Of a stretch of DNA of 64,000 nucleotides, positions 45,549-55,668 are shown piece after piece. Made by a program: the position numbers and the translations under genes. The notes under the pieces were generated by a model. It worked only from the letters and a program-made list of their open reading frames with translations. It was not told the origin of the DNA and made no database searches. How positions within the stretch are numbered: position 1 is the first letter of the stretch; every line of letters starts with the position of its first letter. The DNA is taken from NCBI GenBank assembly GCA_027924645.1, contig BSBN01000809.1, forward strand, positions 40,268,001-40,332,000, in the 5' to 3' direction. Origin of the DNA: Cunninghamia lanceolata. Taxonomy: Eukaryota; Streptophyta; Pinopsida; Cupressales; Cupressaceae.

Positions 45549-46380
45549 TTAGTGGCAAACCCTTCACCATGTTTTTCCTATGTAGTAGGTTTAGAACTCC
45601 AAAATTGAGGTGTCCAAATGGTAGATGCAAAAGACAAATCTCATCTTTTATTTCTATCTATAAGATTGCTTGAGTGACTTCTGCAACTTTTTCTTGATCC
45701 ACTTCTGGGTTATTACGGGGTGTGCTTGAGCAAATTCCACCCTCAAATCTAGTTTCAACCTTAGGTGAAACATTTTATTGTTGGTCATTTAAACTCTTGC
45801 AATGAGTTGATTGCTTCAAAATTTGTCTAAAACTATGCATTCTGTATTTTTGAAAAATACTGTACAACCCTTTTGAACAAGCTGCCCAATGCTCATTAAA
45901 TTGTGTTTTAAACCTAGAACAAAATAGACATAAAAAATTAACATGGTTCTCTATGTTTCTTTCCCAAGATGCAACCTTGACATAAAATTTTGGGTTTTTC
46001 TATTAGTGGCAAACCCTTTAGCATGTTTTTCCTATGTAGTAGGTTTAAACCTCCAAAATTGTAGATGCCAAAGCCAATTCTCATCTTTTATTTTCCCTAA
46101 AAGACTGTTTGAGTGACTGCTACAACTTTTTCTTGATCCACTTGTGGGTTCATTGTGGCATTTTCTTGAGAAAATTCCAACCTCAAACTAGTTTCAACCT
46201 TAGGGGAAACATTCTATTGTTGGTCATTTGGACTTTTGCAATGAGCTGATTGCTTGGAAATTTACCTATAACTATGGATTCTCTATTTTTGAAAAATACA
46301 CTATACCCTTTTTGAACAAGTTGTCTAATGCTCATTAAATTGTGTTTTAAACCTGGAACAAAATAGAAATCTGAAATAAA
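45540..46380 (-). repeat. Tandemly duplicated copia pre-integrase segment
   Basis: Segments 45540-45945 and 45995-46375 are about 450 bases apart and clearly alike (shared GGCAAACCCTT, ATGTTTTTCCTATGTAGTAG, CAACTTTTTCTTGATCCACT, TGCTCATTAAATTGTGTTTT). On minus each encodes the copia stretch FVPGLKHNLMSIRQLVQKGY, LIAKVQMTNNRMFPLRL and HLNFGVLNLLHRKNMVKGLP, i.e. the end of protease plus GAG_pre-integrase. Both have stops. Normal elements have a single copy. Confidence 0.8.
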
Positions 46381-46580
46381 CTTTTTTCTCCCCCTACTTG
46401 GTTAGAATATTGATGTTTCATTTTCCCGTAACTGCCACTTTATTGTCATTGCCCAATGTGACATCTAATTTTAGATTTTCATCCAATCTTGAAAACATTT
46501 CTAGGTTCCATGTCATGTGGTTGCTGCAACCTGAGTATAGAAACCGTATATTCTTTTGATTTTTTTGTGCAACATTACAT
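46381..46580 (-). pseudogene. Copia protease
   Basis: Minus strand: YSGCSNHMTWNLEMFSRLDE near 46530 and LDVTLGNDNKVAVTGKGNIN near 46440. The family active site is DSGCSNHMT; here the catalytic Asp is Tyr. Continues into the pre-integrase segment. Confidence 0.75.
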
Positions 46581-46648
46581 GCTAAAAACATACTACTTTG
46601 GTTTTGGTTTTTTCTTATAAAGTTTTCATTTTGTCTGCTAAAATCAAA

Positions 46649-47478
46649 TTATTTTTTTTTACATTCATTTGAATAATAGCCATACTTTTTTGCAATAATA
46701 ATATTGAACTTGAGATTTGTCATACCTTTGGCCTTGAGATTGATTTTGGATTGGATTTTGACTTGGATTTTTGCTGCTACTTCTCCACTTGAGTTTGATG
46801 GGCTGGTTCTTCCACCTCCAGATGAATTTCTTGCTCTACCTCTGAAATTGGATCTTCTCCCGCCTCTACCATGAATGATTGAAACTTGTGTTTTGAAAGC
46901 ATACTCCAAAGATGAGTTTGTTGACTTGTTTAGCCTATGAAGCTCATCAACTGAAAAATTGTGAGAGATTCTTTATCTCTTCTATAACCTTTGTAGGTAA
47001 ATTTCTTAAAATCTTTTCAACTATTCTCTTATCTTCAAGAGTCTCACCATGAGATCTGATTTGATTAACCAATCCAATATTTTGGGTGAAAAATGAATCT
47101 ACTGATTTAGAACCCTTTATGTATTTTGTTTCAAAATTCCTTCTTAACATTTGTAAATTAGTTGTTTTGAACTTTGTCATTCCTTGGTATACTATTTGGA
47201 GGATATCCCATGCTTGTTTTAATTGTTCCTGCTGCAAGCCTTGGAAAAATACTCTCATACATTGCTTGGAAGATGTAGAAGAGAACTTTTTAGTCATTCT
47301 TTCTATTATGTGGGCGTAAATATTTCTCTGCTTGAGATAGAGCATTGTATGTTGCTGCATCAGCTGATCCTGGAAAACCATTCTCTACAAAATCCCATAA
47401 AGCCTCGATTATGATTGCCCAATAATCATAGTCTTTCCAATGAACAGAGGGATTTGAAGATTTGTTAAAGGCTGCCAT
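46649..47478 (-). pseudogene. Copia gag
   Basis: Start at the ATG complementary to 47476-47478 (MAAFNKSSNPSVHWKDYDYW). The capsid domain shows WAIIIEALWDFVENG, then, after a frameshift near 47330, LKQAWDILQIVYQGMTKFKT, LQMLRRNFETKYIKG, DSFFTQNIGLVNQIRSHGET and EKILRNLPTKVI. An Arg/Gly/Ser-rich segment (46790-46890) leads to the zinc knuckle IIAKKYGYYSNECKKK, where the first two Cys are lost. Broken by the frameshift and a stop near 46945. Confidence 0.85.
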
Positions 47479-47540
47479 TGTTGATTGTGAATACCTTGAC
47501 TCCTTGAAAAACTTTTCTTGAAAACCTTTAGCTTGATAAT

Positions 47541-47555
47541 TTGACTCTAATACTA
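47541..47555 (-). other. Decayed copia primer-binding site
   Basis: The minus strand reads TAGTATTAGAGTC, which differs from TGGTATCAGAGTC by two transitions. It lies just inside the 5' LTR. Confidence 0.6.
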
Positions 47556-48066
47556 GATAAAGGAAAAAGTAGAGAAAAATAAAAAACAAAGAGCTATTGC
47601 TCTTTACATTTTAGAGAAATCTTTTAGTTCAAAAACAAAACAAAAATAGAGATTACATAAATCAGAGCTGCAAGCAGTTTTCACATGGAAAAAAAAGAAA
47701 TATCTTTTCAATAAAAGAGAGCTTCTGCTCTTACATTACAAACTGAGCATTACAGAGCTGCTGCTCTTAGCATAGGAAATATTGCATGCTTCTCTTTTAT
47801 AAAAAGAGAGCAAAAACATTCTCATCTTTCTACACCCAGCACAGAAGTAAAACATCAAACAAAAAACTGGTCTGAGCTAGACTTAACTCCAAATTAAAAT
47901 ATGGACAAAAGTCTGCATTTTTCCATATGCTGGAGAATACCATACCCGTGACAGCATTCCTTGCAGAAATTTATGAGAACAGGACGGAAGCAGATGAAAG
48001 AGAGAAGAAGTCGAAGAAAAACATGATAAGTTTATTAAATGCGGTGGTTGCATTTACATTTCCAAC
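47556..48066 (-). repeat. Copia 5' LTR
   Basis: About 511 bp, matching 19638-19687 plus 44685-45165. Its outer end reads CATTTCCAACCA where the partner has CATTTCCAACA. I could not confirm a target duplication. Confidence 0.8.
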
Positions 48067-48293
48067 CAGGCAAAGGATATCGAACATAACGTGTCATTAT
48101 AAACATAAAATTTACGTTCATTGTTCAAATTCATATACATAATACCAAAACAAAATATGAGTTGTACCACATATGTATTAGACTATTAGTTATTTTAAGC
48201 AAGGTTATCCAGTTCAATTTCCCATCGCTCTAAAACTGTCTATGAATGAACAAAAGTAGCAGCTGAAGGCACAAAATGACAACAGGCTCCCTT
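48067..48293. other. Short spacer without recognised feature
   Basis: About 230 bases between the copia LTR and the DMP fragment. The minus frame leaving the DMP fragment is closed here and no continuation of that protein is found. Confidence 0.4.
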
Positions 48294-48482
48294 TTAGAAT
48301 TCAGTTGAATTTGCTGCAAGTTTGCAACCATGGCCTCCATTGGTGAAGAGAGCAGAAATAACATAGAAAACAAGCGCAGTAGTAATGGGAAGTAACTTGA
48401 CAAGTTTGACTATACTTGTAACGCTGTTGTCTGCAGCTTTTTGTTTGGCACTCACTCTTTGGCGGCTCTCCTTAAACATCAA
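48294..48482 (-). pseudogene. DUF679/DMP membrane protein fragment
   Basis: DMP proteins are small plant membrane proteins with four helices. The 62 codons include KQKAADNSVTSIVKLVKLLP, ITTALVFYVISALFTNGGHG and CKLAANS. This matches the first-helix region of the family (LxKLLPTGTxFxFxxLxPxxTNNGxC). The protein then stops, whereas family members continue for another 130-150 residues with three more helices. Immediately after the stop I find no matching continuation in any minus frame. It is probably a truncated gene copy; a first exon of a divergent gene is less likely because DMP genes usually lack introns. Confidence 0.5.
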
Positions 48483-51374
48483 TCTCCACCTCCTTCACCA
48501 TTCATCGTGTTTTTCTTTCTATTTTATTTGCTTCAATGTCCAATGGTGAACATGTTGGAGTACACAAGACACTGAGAGGGGGTGAATCAGTGTCTTATAA
48601 AACAGATTTGTTTTTTACAACACCTAATCAACTTTTACCAACTGTGAACCTCAACCTTGAATGGTAAAGCAAGACATTCATTTAAGAATCAAAATGAACC
48701 AACTTGTGAGCATGAAAAGACAGAACCACTGTTTGTAAACTATGAGGAATCACTTGAACAACTCATCAAGACAAACAACAGAGGCAGATTGTACATTGGA
48801 CTGAGATAAGCATCAAAGTATTATGCATTTGTACTGATTTACTATGATCATCATATAATTGTTAAATTATGAAATAATAAACAAAAACTCATGAACAAAA
48901 CAAGCAACCATAACACAGAGATTGTCCTGAGTGGAAAACCCTCCGGGGCATAAAAACCAATCAAAAAATGTCACACTGGCTTATTTAATGAATCTCACTA
49001 ATTATAGGCCTCACTGACTACAATTCAAGCCTCACTGGCTACAGTTGCCTCACTGGCAAAGGTCATTTCTTGTCTCACTGACTTGACCTTTCAATACATG
49101 CTTCAATCACGAAGAAAAACAAATACAAAGGGACACTCTGTTTCATTGATCCTCAATCTTCGATTTAATATCAATGATAATGGAATCTCAACATTACATC
49201 AGGTGTATACAACCACACAACTTCTTCATACAAGTGTACCTCCAAGACTTCATATCACATTAAACAACACAAATACATATCCTTCTGTAAAGAAATTCCT
49301 CTACCATTTTACCATGACAAACACATACAGCTCTGTCAATCAAGTCTTTATAATCAATCAATACAGTCTATCAGCACAGTCTTCAAGAACAAAACAAAAC
49401 TTTAAGGCAAATATACATACCCTCTCATCATCTTTTACATTCTCTGTCTGTATTCTATCTCTCCTTTGCAGCATTCACCAAAACCTCTACAAGAAAACAT
49501 TTCTCTGACATCAAGCATAATCCTCTGTCATTCTATGCATTGTCTTCTTTTCTTTTTCTCACAGTTCATAATAGAAAATCTATGACCAATAGTTCAAAAT
49601 ATATATATTAAAATATATCATCATTTCTATGTTTTTAACCTTCTTAGCTTACCCAAAAACACATCGTATCCTTCTTAAAAACAAACAAACTGCTATTACA
49701 CCATTCAAAAATAGTTATACAACCCTAACTGCAGTTTAAACTGAAAACACATTCAGAAACCCATCAAAGAGTAGTCTCAGGGAATGGCCATTGAAACACT
49801 TGAACATCTTTAAAACATTGGCCGTCGATCAAACCTTTCGCATTTAAATTCTAACCTTGGATTTTCTTTTTGACGCTCTGTACACCAACTATGCCGATTG
49901 TCCTAGGAATGGGGCCGATTAAATGCACGTTGAGGAACCCTTAATGTTATTACTTAAGTGGTGGTTGACCAATGTATGTGCAAGAAGAACATTGATGAGT
50001 CATCTGTGATGATATTGCAATGATTCAAACAAGTATGAATGATCTCAAGAATGAAATGAATTCATGAATAAACTTGGTCACCCTCACACTATTTTCCACT
50101 TCCGTTGAATTGCATTGCAAATTTGGCCTATGCAAAATGCAGCACTGAGGGGATATTGTGAAACAGAAAGATAAATTCGAATATTGAACTTTTCTTCCCA
50201 GAGCAGCCAAACACTTAGAAAGATTTAACCACGATATCTCTTTTACAAAGATGCTGGAAATAGTCAAATTTTAAAGGCTCAGGTTACAAGGTGGTGACTA
50301 TACTCTTTTCAAATGAAAAACATATGACCAAGTTCAAAATAGAGCCTTTCTTTAAGCGGAATAGCAGCACATTTTAACATCTGACATCTGGCTCACAACT
50401 GAAACATGTGATACCAAAGCACCATAACAAAGTTAATCAATGTAATCAATGATCAATGAATCATATCAATTATCAACTGATATCAACTAAACCACATATA
50501 CTGATAAACATCAACATTTAAGGCACAAGCAATTTAACCACTGATCATGCTAATCTCGACTCCAAGCCTGTTTGACATCACTGCCAATCAATAATGCCAA
50601 CTGGGGCAACAGAACAAACCTGTCAGGATATGCGAATAGTTGCAAAGAGAAAATAATAGACTCCTGTGCTAAATAGGAAAAACCTCTCCGAGTCTACGTA
50701 GCTGCTTGCAAAATAAAGGGTGTCCAATATTTCTTGGTATGCAAAATGCCACGCCTTGATGTGAAGGCCCAAAAAAAGGACAGAAGATTTCTAATACAGT
50801 TAATAGTGTTTCTAAAAAATAACTACAAAGCCCTAATTTCTACACCATTGGATCGGTAATAAATCTTTTAGGACAGCTGCGTTTAATAAAAACATTAAAC
50901 TGTTTACAGTTTGGATTGGATGGGACGGAAGCTAAGGGACACACTGGTGCGTTCTCCTAGGAAAAAGCTTACATAACAGAATATATATATGTAACCTAAT
51001 ACATATAGAGATGCCATATTGTTCAAGCATTGTTTTACTTCAAAAGTTAATTTTTTAATTTAAATTAAAAAATGTTCTGCACAGGTTACATATAGAGATG
51101 CCATATTGTTCAAGAAAAAGCTTGGGTGTTATCAATTCTATTCTCAAACTTGTTTCCTCTGATGGCTTATTGGAAGCGTGGTTTGCATGTCATCAAGTTC
51201 GTTCTCAATCATGTTTCTTGCTTGCTTAGAATAAGGCTGTCATCAAGTTCGTTCTCAATCATGTTTCTTGCTTGCTTAGAATAAGGCAGTCAGTATAGAA
51301 GTCACAAAAATATTTTGATGGTTGAAAAAACTTTGCATTAGTTGAATGTTCAACATATTGTATAAAGTGGAGAG
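48483..51374. other. Intergenic, TE-like signatures but no resolved element
   Basis: 2.9 kb. Near 48552 TGTTGGAGTACACAAGACAC with CTGAGAGGGGGTGAATCAG resembles the start of a plant LTR, and 48935 has GGAAAACCCTCCGGGGCATA, also typical of transposon LTRs, but I found no matching second copy. Around 49000-49085 short units (GCCTCACTGGCTACAGTT-like) repeat about four times. At 51189-51288 a 50-bp tandem duplication. No coding motif. Confidence 0.4.
51189..51288. repeat. 50-bp perfect tandem duplication
   Basis: The unit starting TGTCATCAAGTTCG and ending GAATAAGGC occurs at 51189-51238 and 51239-51288. A 27-base word (ACATATAGAGATGCCATATT...) is also repeated just upstream at about 51001 and 51086. 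Confidence 0.85.
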
Positions 51375-51379
51375 AGCTC

Positions 51380-51820
51380 TATTGGATTTGAAACCTAATT
51401 TATAATTTATTAAAAAATAAAATCATGACAATGGAAACAACACTTACAATAAATTCTCATTTACAAATAATAAATTACAGCCATGAAGAAAAAAATTCCA
51501 TTAACAATAGCATAAACACAAAAAAACTGTATAAATTATTCTCCACCTTACATCCCTGCTCAAATTGAGCAAGCAACACACAAATTTCTCTCAATTTTTA
51601 TAGCTTATTACAAAAGCACAGGGCAGTCCTTTTTAAAGACATTGCAGCAACCAAAATAGAACAACAATAAATAAAAATCTTCTAGTCTAAAAATAAGTTG
51701 GAATGCATTTACACCTGCAGAGCGGTTACAAAACAGTTACATCCAATAGCTTATATTTAGACCCAGCTTTAAAAACTGACATATTAATGTATTATGGTGG
51801 TAGAAATTAATATTTCAACA
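51380..51820 (-). repeat. 3' LTR of the non-autonomous element
   Basis: Plus-strand ends TATTGGATTTG (TG mutated to TA) and ATATTTCAACA. Alignable over its length with 53277-53726. Adjacent polypurine tract at 51821-51831 (plus CTCCCCCTTAA). Confidence 0.9.
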
Positions 51821-52330
51821 CTCCCCCTTAATTTTGACCACTTCCTTTTCACCTTTGTCATCAACCTGATCTTCAAATCTACAATTCAAAATTTCTGGAA
51901 AAAACTCTTCCTTGTCTTCCTCGTGCTTCTCCACTATGCTAAAACAATTCAATTTCTTCAATTTCTTTACTATCCTCTGCACTTCTGCACTTCATTGTTC
52001 ACTGTATTTGGCTGTTTTGTTTCTGTTGTTCAATTCTTTTTCTTTTTTCTAAACATGAGAATACTTATGTCTATAAAATATTTTGAACATACGTATGACC
52101 TTTTGCCAATCAAATGCATTTATCCAAACACAATTCATTTTTAAACAACCTGTCATAGATTCATTTTTCAACTCTCTATTGCAACATGTCTTTTCACAAT
52201 GATTTTTAAACCACAAATTTTACAAGGATGTAAATCCCAACAATTTTCTTTTCTATGTCTTCTCTATCACAATGGGAACAATGTAAAATCTCATTTTCTT
52301 GAAATAACTTCTCAGTACTTGCAAAAATAT

Positions 52331-53035
52331 TTATCCTTCTTTTGCCTTTACCTCTATACCACCTTCATACTTAGTTCTCACAAATGACTCAATGGGCTCT
52401 TTGATTCCTTGCCCATGCTTACCCAAACCTTCACCTTTATAACCAATTTTCTTCAAGATTTTCAAACCAACATTATCATCAAAACAACTAGCTATGTTAG
52501 CAAACTCATCATCATTTTCATCCTTACATTCTTCATCAATATCATCACAAATAGCAAATTTTGCTGATCCAATCTTTTTACTGTCTTCAACCTTGCATTC
52601 TTTATCTAATGAACCTTCGGCTCTTTCACACAAATCACTTGTATTACACGAAACATCACAAACCAATAGTTTTAATCTTAGATTTTCATTGTAAGCTACT
52701 AATTGATCATTCTCTTCATTCAATTTTGATATTTCTTCTTTCTGTAAACTATTTTCTTCTTCTAATATCTCTATCTTTTCTTTCATTTCATCAAATAACT
52801 TCAATCGTTCTTCTAACTTTTCATTCATATTTTTAACCTCATCAAACAGTTTCAAGTTTTCTTCTAACTCTTCATTTTCCTTTTTAACTTTCACCAATTC
52901 TTTTTCCAGAATATCATTTTCACATAAATTTTCATACTTTTCCTTTTCTAACTCCTCCATCCTTTCCATATATTCTATATTAATTTTTTTAACATTCATC
53001 AATTCTTTATTAACTTTTTCCAATTCTTCTTTCAA
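52331..53035 (-). CDS. Coiled-coil protein with C-terminal G-patch
   Basis: 235 codons open from the ATG at 53035; the same frame continues upstream to about 53230 with two stops (EEIAVNKKRSLKTMKGRSAR, WEKLVEELKKENESL), so the original protein was longer. Residues 1-125 are a highly charged heptad-like coiled coil (MEELEKEKYENLCENDILEK, NEKLEERLKLFDEMKEKIEI). Residues 130-185 are acidic and Cys-containing. Residues 190-234 fit a G-patch: LKILKKIGYKGEGLGKHGQG then IKEPIESF and GGIE. G-patch domains activate DEAH helicases or bind RNA and also occur in some retroviral protease tails; here no protease is present. It takes the place of gag-pol, so it is either a captured host gene piece or an element-specific RNA-binding protein. 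Confidence 0.75.
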   Translation of the reverse strand: MKEELEKVNKELMNVKKINIEYMERMEELEKEKYENLCENDILEKELVKVKKENEELEENLKLFDEVKNMNEKLEERLKLFDEMKEKIEILEEENSLQKEEISKLNEENDQLVAYNENLRLKLLVCDVSCNTSDLCERAEGSLDKECKVEDSKKIGSAKFAICDDIDEECKDENDDEFANIASCFDDNVGLKILKKIGYKGEGLGKHGQGIKEPIESFVRTKYEGGIEVKAKEG

Positions 53036-53260
53036 ACATTCCTTTTCACCTCATAAACTTTCATTTTCTTTCTTTAACTCTTCTACCAACTTTTCCCATT
53101 CCAAATAAGTGATTTACTTACCTCTTGCACTCCTTCCTTTCATTGTCTTCAAACTTCTCTTTTTGTTTACTGCAATTTCTTCAAACTTTGTAAATGTGTA
53201 ATGGCTATCTTCCTGCTCTGAGATCACAACCTGCAATTCCTTCACTAGCCCATGATCTTT

Positions 53261-53274
53261 CTACTCTGATACCA
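53261..53274 (-). other. Primer-binding site of the non-autonomous element
   Basis: Minus strand TGGTATCAGAGTAG two bases inside the LTR end; complement of initiator tRNA-Met. Confidence 0.85.
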
Positions 53275-53276
53275 CT

Positions 53277-53726
53277 TGTTGGATTTGAAACTCAACTTAT
53301 AATTCATTAAACAAGAAAATCATGACAATGGAAACAACACTTACAATAAATACTCATTTACAAATAATAACTTACAGGCATGAAAAAAAATACTCCATAC
53401 ACAACAGCATAAATATAAAAAAACTCTATATATATTATTCTCCACCTTACATCTCTACTTAAATTGAGCAAGCAACAAACAATTTTCTCTCAATTTTTGT
53501 AATTTATTACCGAAGTACAAGGCAATCCTTTTTAAGGACATTGCAGCCCCCAAAATAGAACAACAATAAATAAAAATCTTCTAGTCTAAAAATAAACATA
53601 CATATGGAATGCATTTACACCTGCAGAGTGGTTACAAAACAGTTGCATGCAATAACCTATATTTAGACCCAACTTTAAAAACTGACATATTAATGCATTA
53701 TTGTGGGAGAAATTAATATTTCAACA
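53277..53726 (-). repeat. 5' LTR of the non-autonomous element
   Basis: 450 bp with intact TGTTGGATTTG and TTTCAACA ends, flanked outside by AGCTC. Partner of 51380-51820. Confidence 0.9.
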
Positions 53727-53964
53727 AGCTCCTCCAAGACTGGATATATTCCCAAGGACAAGGCCTTAGTCTTGAAAATGTAAAAGACATGATAATATAA
53801 GTTCCTATTACACTGACAGGGACAGAGATTATTGTGTTAAACAATTAGCATGGAGAGAAAGTGCTAAAATCTTATTTCAAAATACCAAGATCTTCACATC
53901 CTTACATCACTCCAGATATTGAATATCAGAGGAGCATGACATGCTGGTTGTGCATTACACTTAC

Positions 53965-55668
53965 TTTCTGGATCCCGAAGAGAGGATGCCATCCAGTTGC
54001 TGTCAGGTATTACATTCTCAAAACCAACTCTCACAATACCTGAGGGCTGATCGGGAGAGCAGACTATGCTTCTTGTGCATGTACCAAGACACAGCATGTT
54101 TTCAGAGGCTGGAGTCTTTGAAGCAACTAATCCTTCTTGAGTATCAATGAATGGAGTAGAGGAATCTCCCATTACTAGTCCATGAGTAGGTGCCATAGGT
54201 GCCTTGTTCCGTGAAACTCTACAAATACTTGCCTGCCACCTTCCATCATCTTTGTTCCTGCCAAGTTATATCATCAGGATTGTAGAGCTACATTCTGTCA
54301 ATGCTGGCATTTCTATACATCAACTTATCGCAGTGAAGCATAGTAATCTTTAAGATAAGTCTATAAGTTCATCTAACTAAATTAAATTCAAACCTTGTCT
54401 CTCGGTAGACTGATTTGCCCCTATAAAATCTAGAACTACTCCTGCAAAATTAAATTCAATAAAATCTTAATTAAGAACTAAACTCTGGCATAGGTCCACA
54501 AGTACCTGTCTGTGATCTATTATAATTTTTTTTTCAAAATTAACCTCTATGGATGCATATATGGTAGGAAATCCAAATACCTCCTTATAAATTGAACATA
54601 TTCTTGCCTTGACATGTTTTTCATGTTTTTTAACTCTCTCTCATAGTTTTTAATCTGCATTTGATATAGGAAAACCAAATGTTATACAATAGCATGCTAA
54701 GCATTTTATGAGAGAGGAAGTGGAATCTCAGAAAATAGAAAGATCGCCAAAGATATTTGTAAAACAAACATTTCTTGAGGTAGACACACAATACATTCTA
54801 GAATAGCTATGAAACTATATATAAAATTACAGCGGAAAGTTTGTTTCAGCTGATGGACCCCAATACTTGAGAGATGCCAGATCGTAAGCTCTGGCTGCTT
54901 TCTCTCCCTCATCATCGATGCCTACAGTACATCAATAAACAGTTCGATTATAAATCTAGAACTTCAAAGAGACTATGAATTCGAATCACTTAATAGATGT
55001 ATAATAAGCCAATAGATGTATCTGCTTACCGAGATATACTGGAGAATCCAGTCATAATCCAGAATTCAGATATCACAAGAAGACAGTTAAATTACTCTAA
55101 TTAGTATCCAAATGAAATAAACATATTTGTTCAATAGATACATTAAAAAAGGAAGTTGTTTCTAGCCTCAAATAAAGACAAGAAAAACTAATAAATTTGA
55201 GACTTTGTTTCTATACATAACACTTGGTTATGAAATTCTTACACATCTTTAAAAGAAGACCATCAAAGAAATATCAGAGATATTGTTTCAAACCATTGAA
55301 ACTATAAAAACAACCTTCTAACCACACTATATTTTTGATAGGTACTAGAGCCCATTTTGGCCTGTAAAAAGAAAGGTGTTCAATTTATAACTAATTACAG
55401 TATAAATTCATAAAGACTGGCCTAGTTTACCCTTGGGGTTCTTAGTCTCTTTGCTTTTGTCCCAAAATTGGGCTTGATATTTCCCTGTCCATTTATGCCT
55501 GCATTGAGTCCCACATAATCTTACTTAAAACTAGCCCTTTATTTGGAATATATTATATGGGAAACAAAATATACGTATGAACACACTTAGTAACCCCACG
55601 GTAGGCTGAACTTCTTCGGTCAAACCAAATGGAGGGCATTTTTGTGGGATCCATCTTCTGGTAGTATT
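53965..55668 (-). CDS. AP2/ANT-type (double AP2 domain) transcription factor gene, diverged, N- and C-terminal exons not found
   Basis: Plant AP2/ANT factors bind DNA through two AP2 domains. Minus-strand exons with GT-AG borders: 55668-55587 ([10 protein letters not shown]), 55498-55431 ([20 protein letters not shown]), a doubtful microexon from 55361, 54921-54831 ([20 protein letters not shown]), 54654-54581 ([20 protein letters not shown]), 54441-54394 ([16 protein letters not shown]) and 54257-53965 ([14 protein letters not shown]). These follow the family exon by exon: AP2-R1, linker, AP2-R2 start. Phases agree at most junctions, but the microexon brings a stop and the 54831/54654 junction is off frame. 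In the last exon the AP2 text stops after SRNK and an unrelated 80-residue open stretch follows up to a perfect GTAAGT donor. Probably a decaying or rebuilt paralogue. Confidence 0.7.

Larger units (their letters stand above)
45166..48066 (-). mobile_element. Ty1/copia element, internally deleted (outer host of the 25 kb insertion)
   Basis: Minus strand order: 5' LTR (47556-48066), decayed primer site, gag (47478-46947), zinc knuckle (46649-46909), protease (46380-46560), pre-integrase region in two copies, RNase H (45291-45548), polypurine tract, 3' LTR. Integrase core and RT are missing. Together with 19638-19687 it forms one element of about 3.4 kb that was later split by the 25 kb insertion. 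Confidence 0.85.
51375..53731 (-). mobile_element. Complete non-autonomous LTR retrotransposon with coiled-coil/G-patch ORF
   Basis: LTRs at 51380-51820 (441 bp) and 53277-53726 (450 bp) share order and sequence; the element is flanked by perfect AGCTC duplications (51375-51379, 53727-53731). On minus, the 5' LTR ends AATCCAACA and is followed by AG and TGGTATCAGAG (initiator tRNA-Met site); the 3' LTR is preceded by TTAAGGGGGAG. The LTR start TGTTGAAATATTAATTTC and primer site are copia-like. The interior is only 1456 bp and has no gag, protease, RT or integrase, so it must have moved with enzymes supplied by another element. Confidence 0.9.

Noticed and set aside
47967..48066. CAAAG as target duplication of the copia element (near 19623 and 48072)
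   Set aside because: It would require an LTR end inside AACTAAGATATG, which disagrees with the position of the primer-binding site at the other LTR.
54706..54915. Minus-strand ORF starting [13 protein letters not shown]
   Set aside because: It is the wrong frame of the AP2 exon 54831-54921; the adjacent frame gives [16 protein letters not shown].
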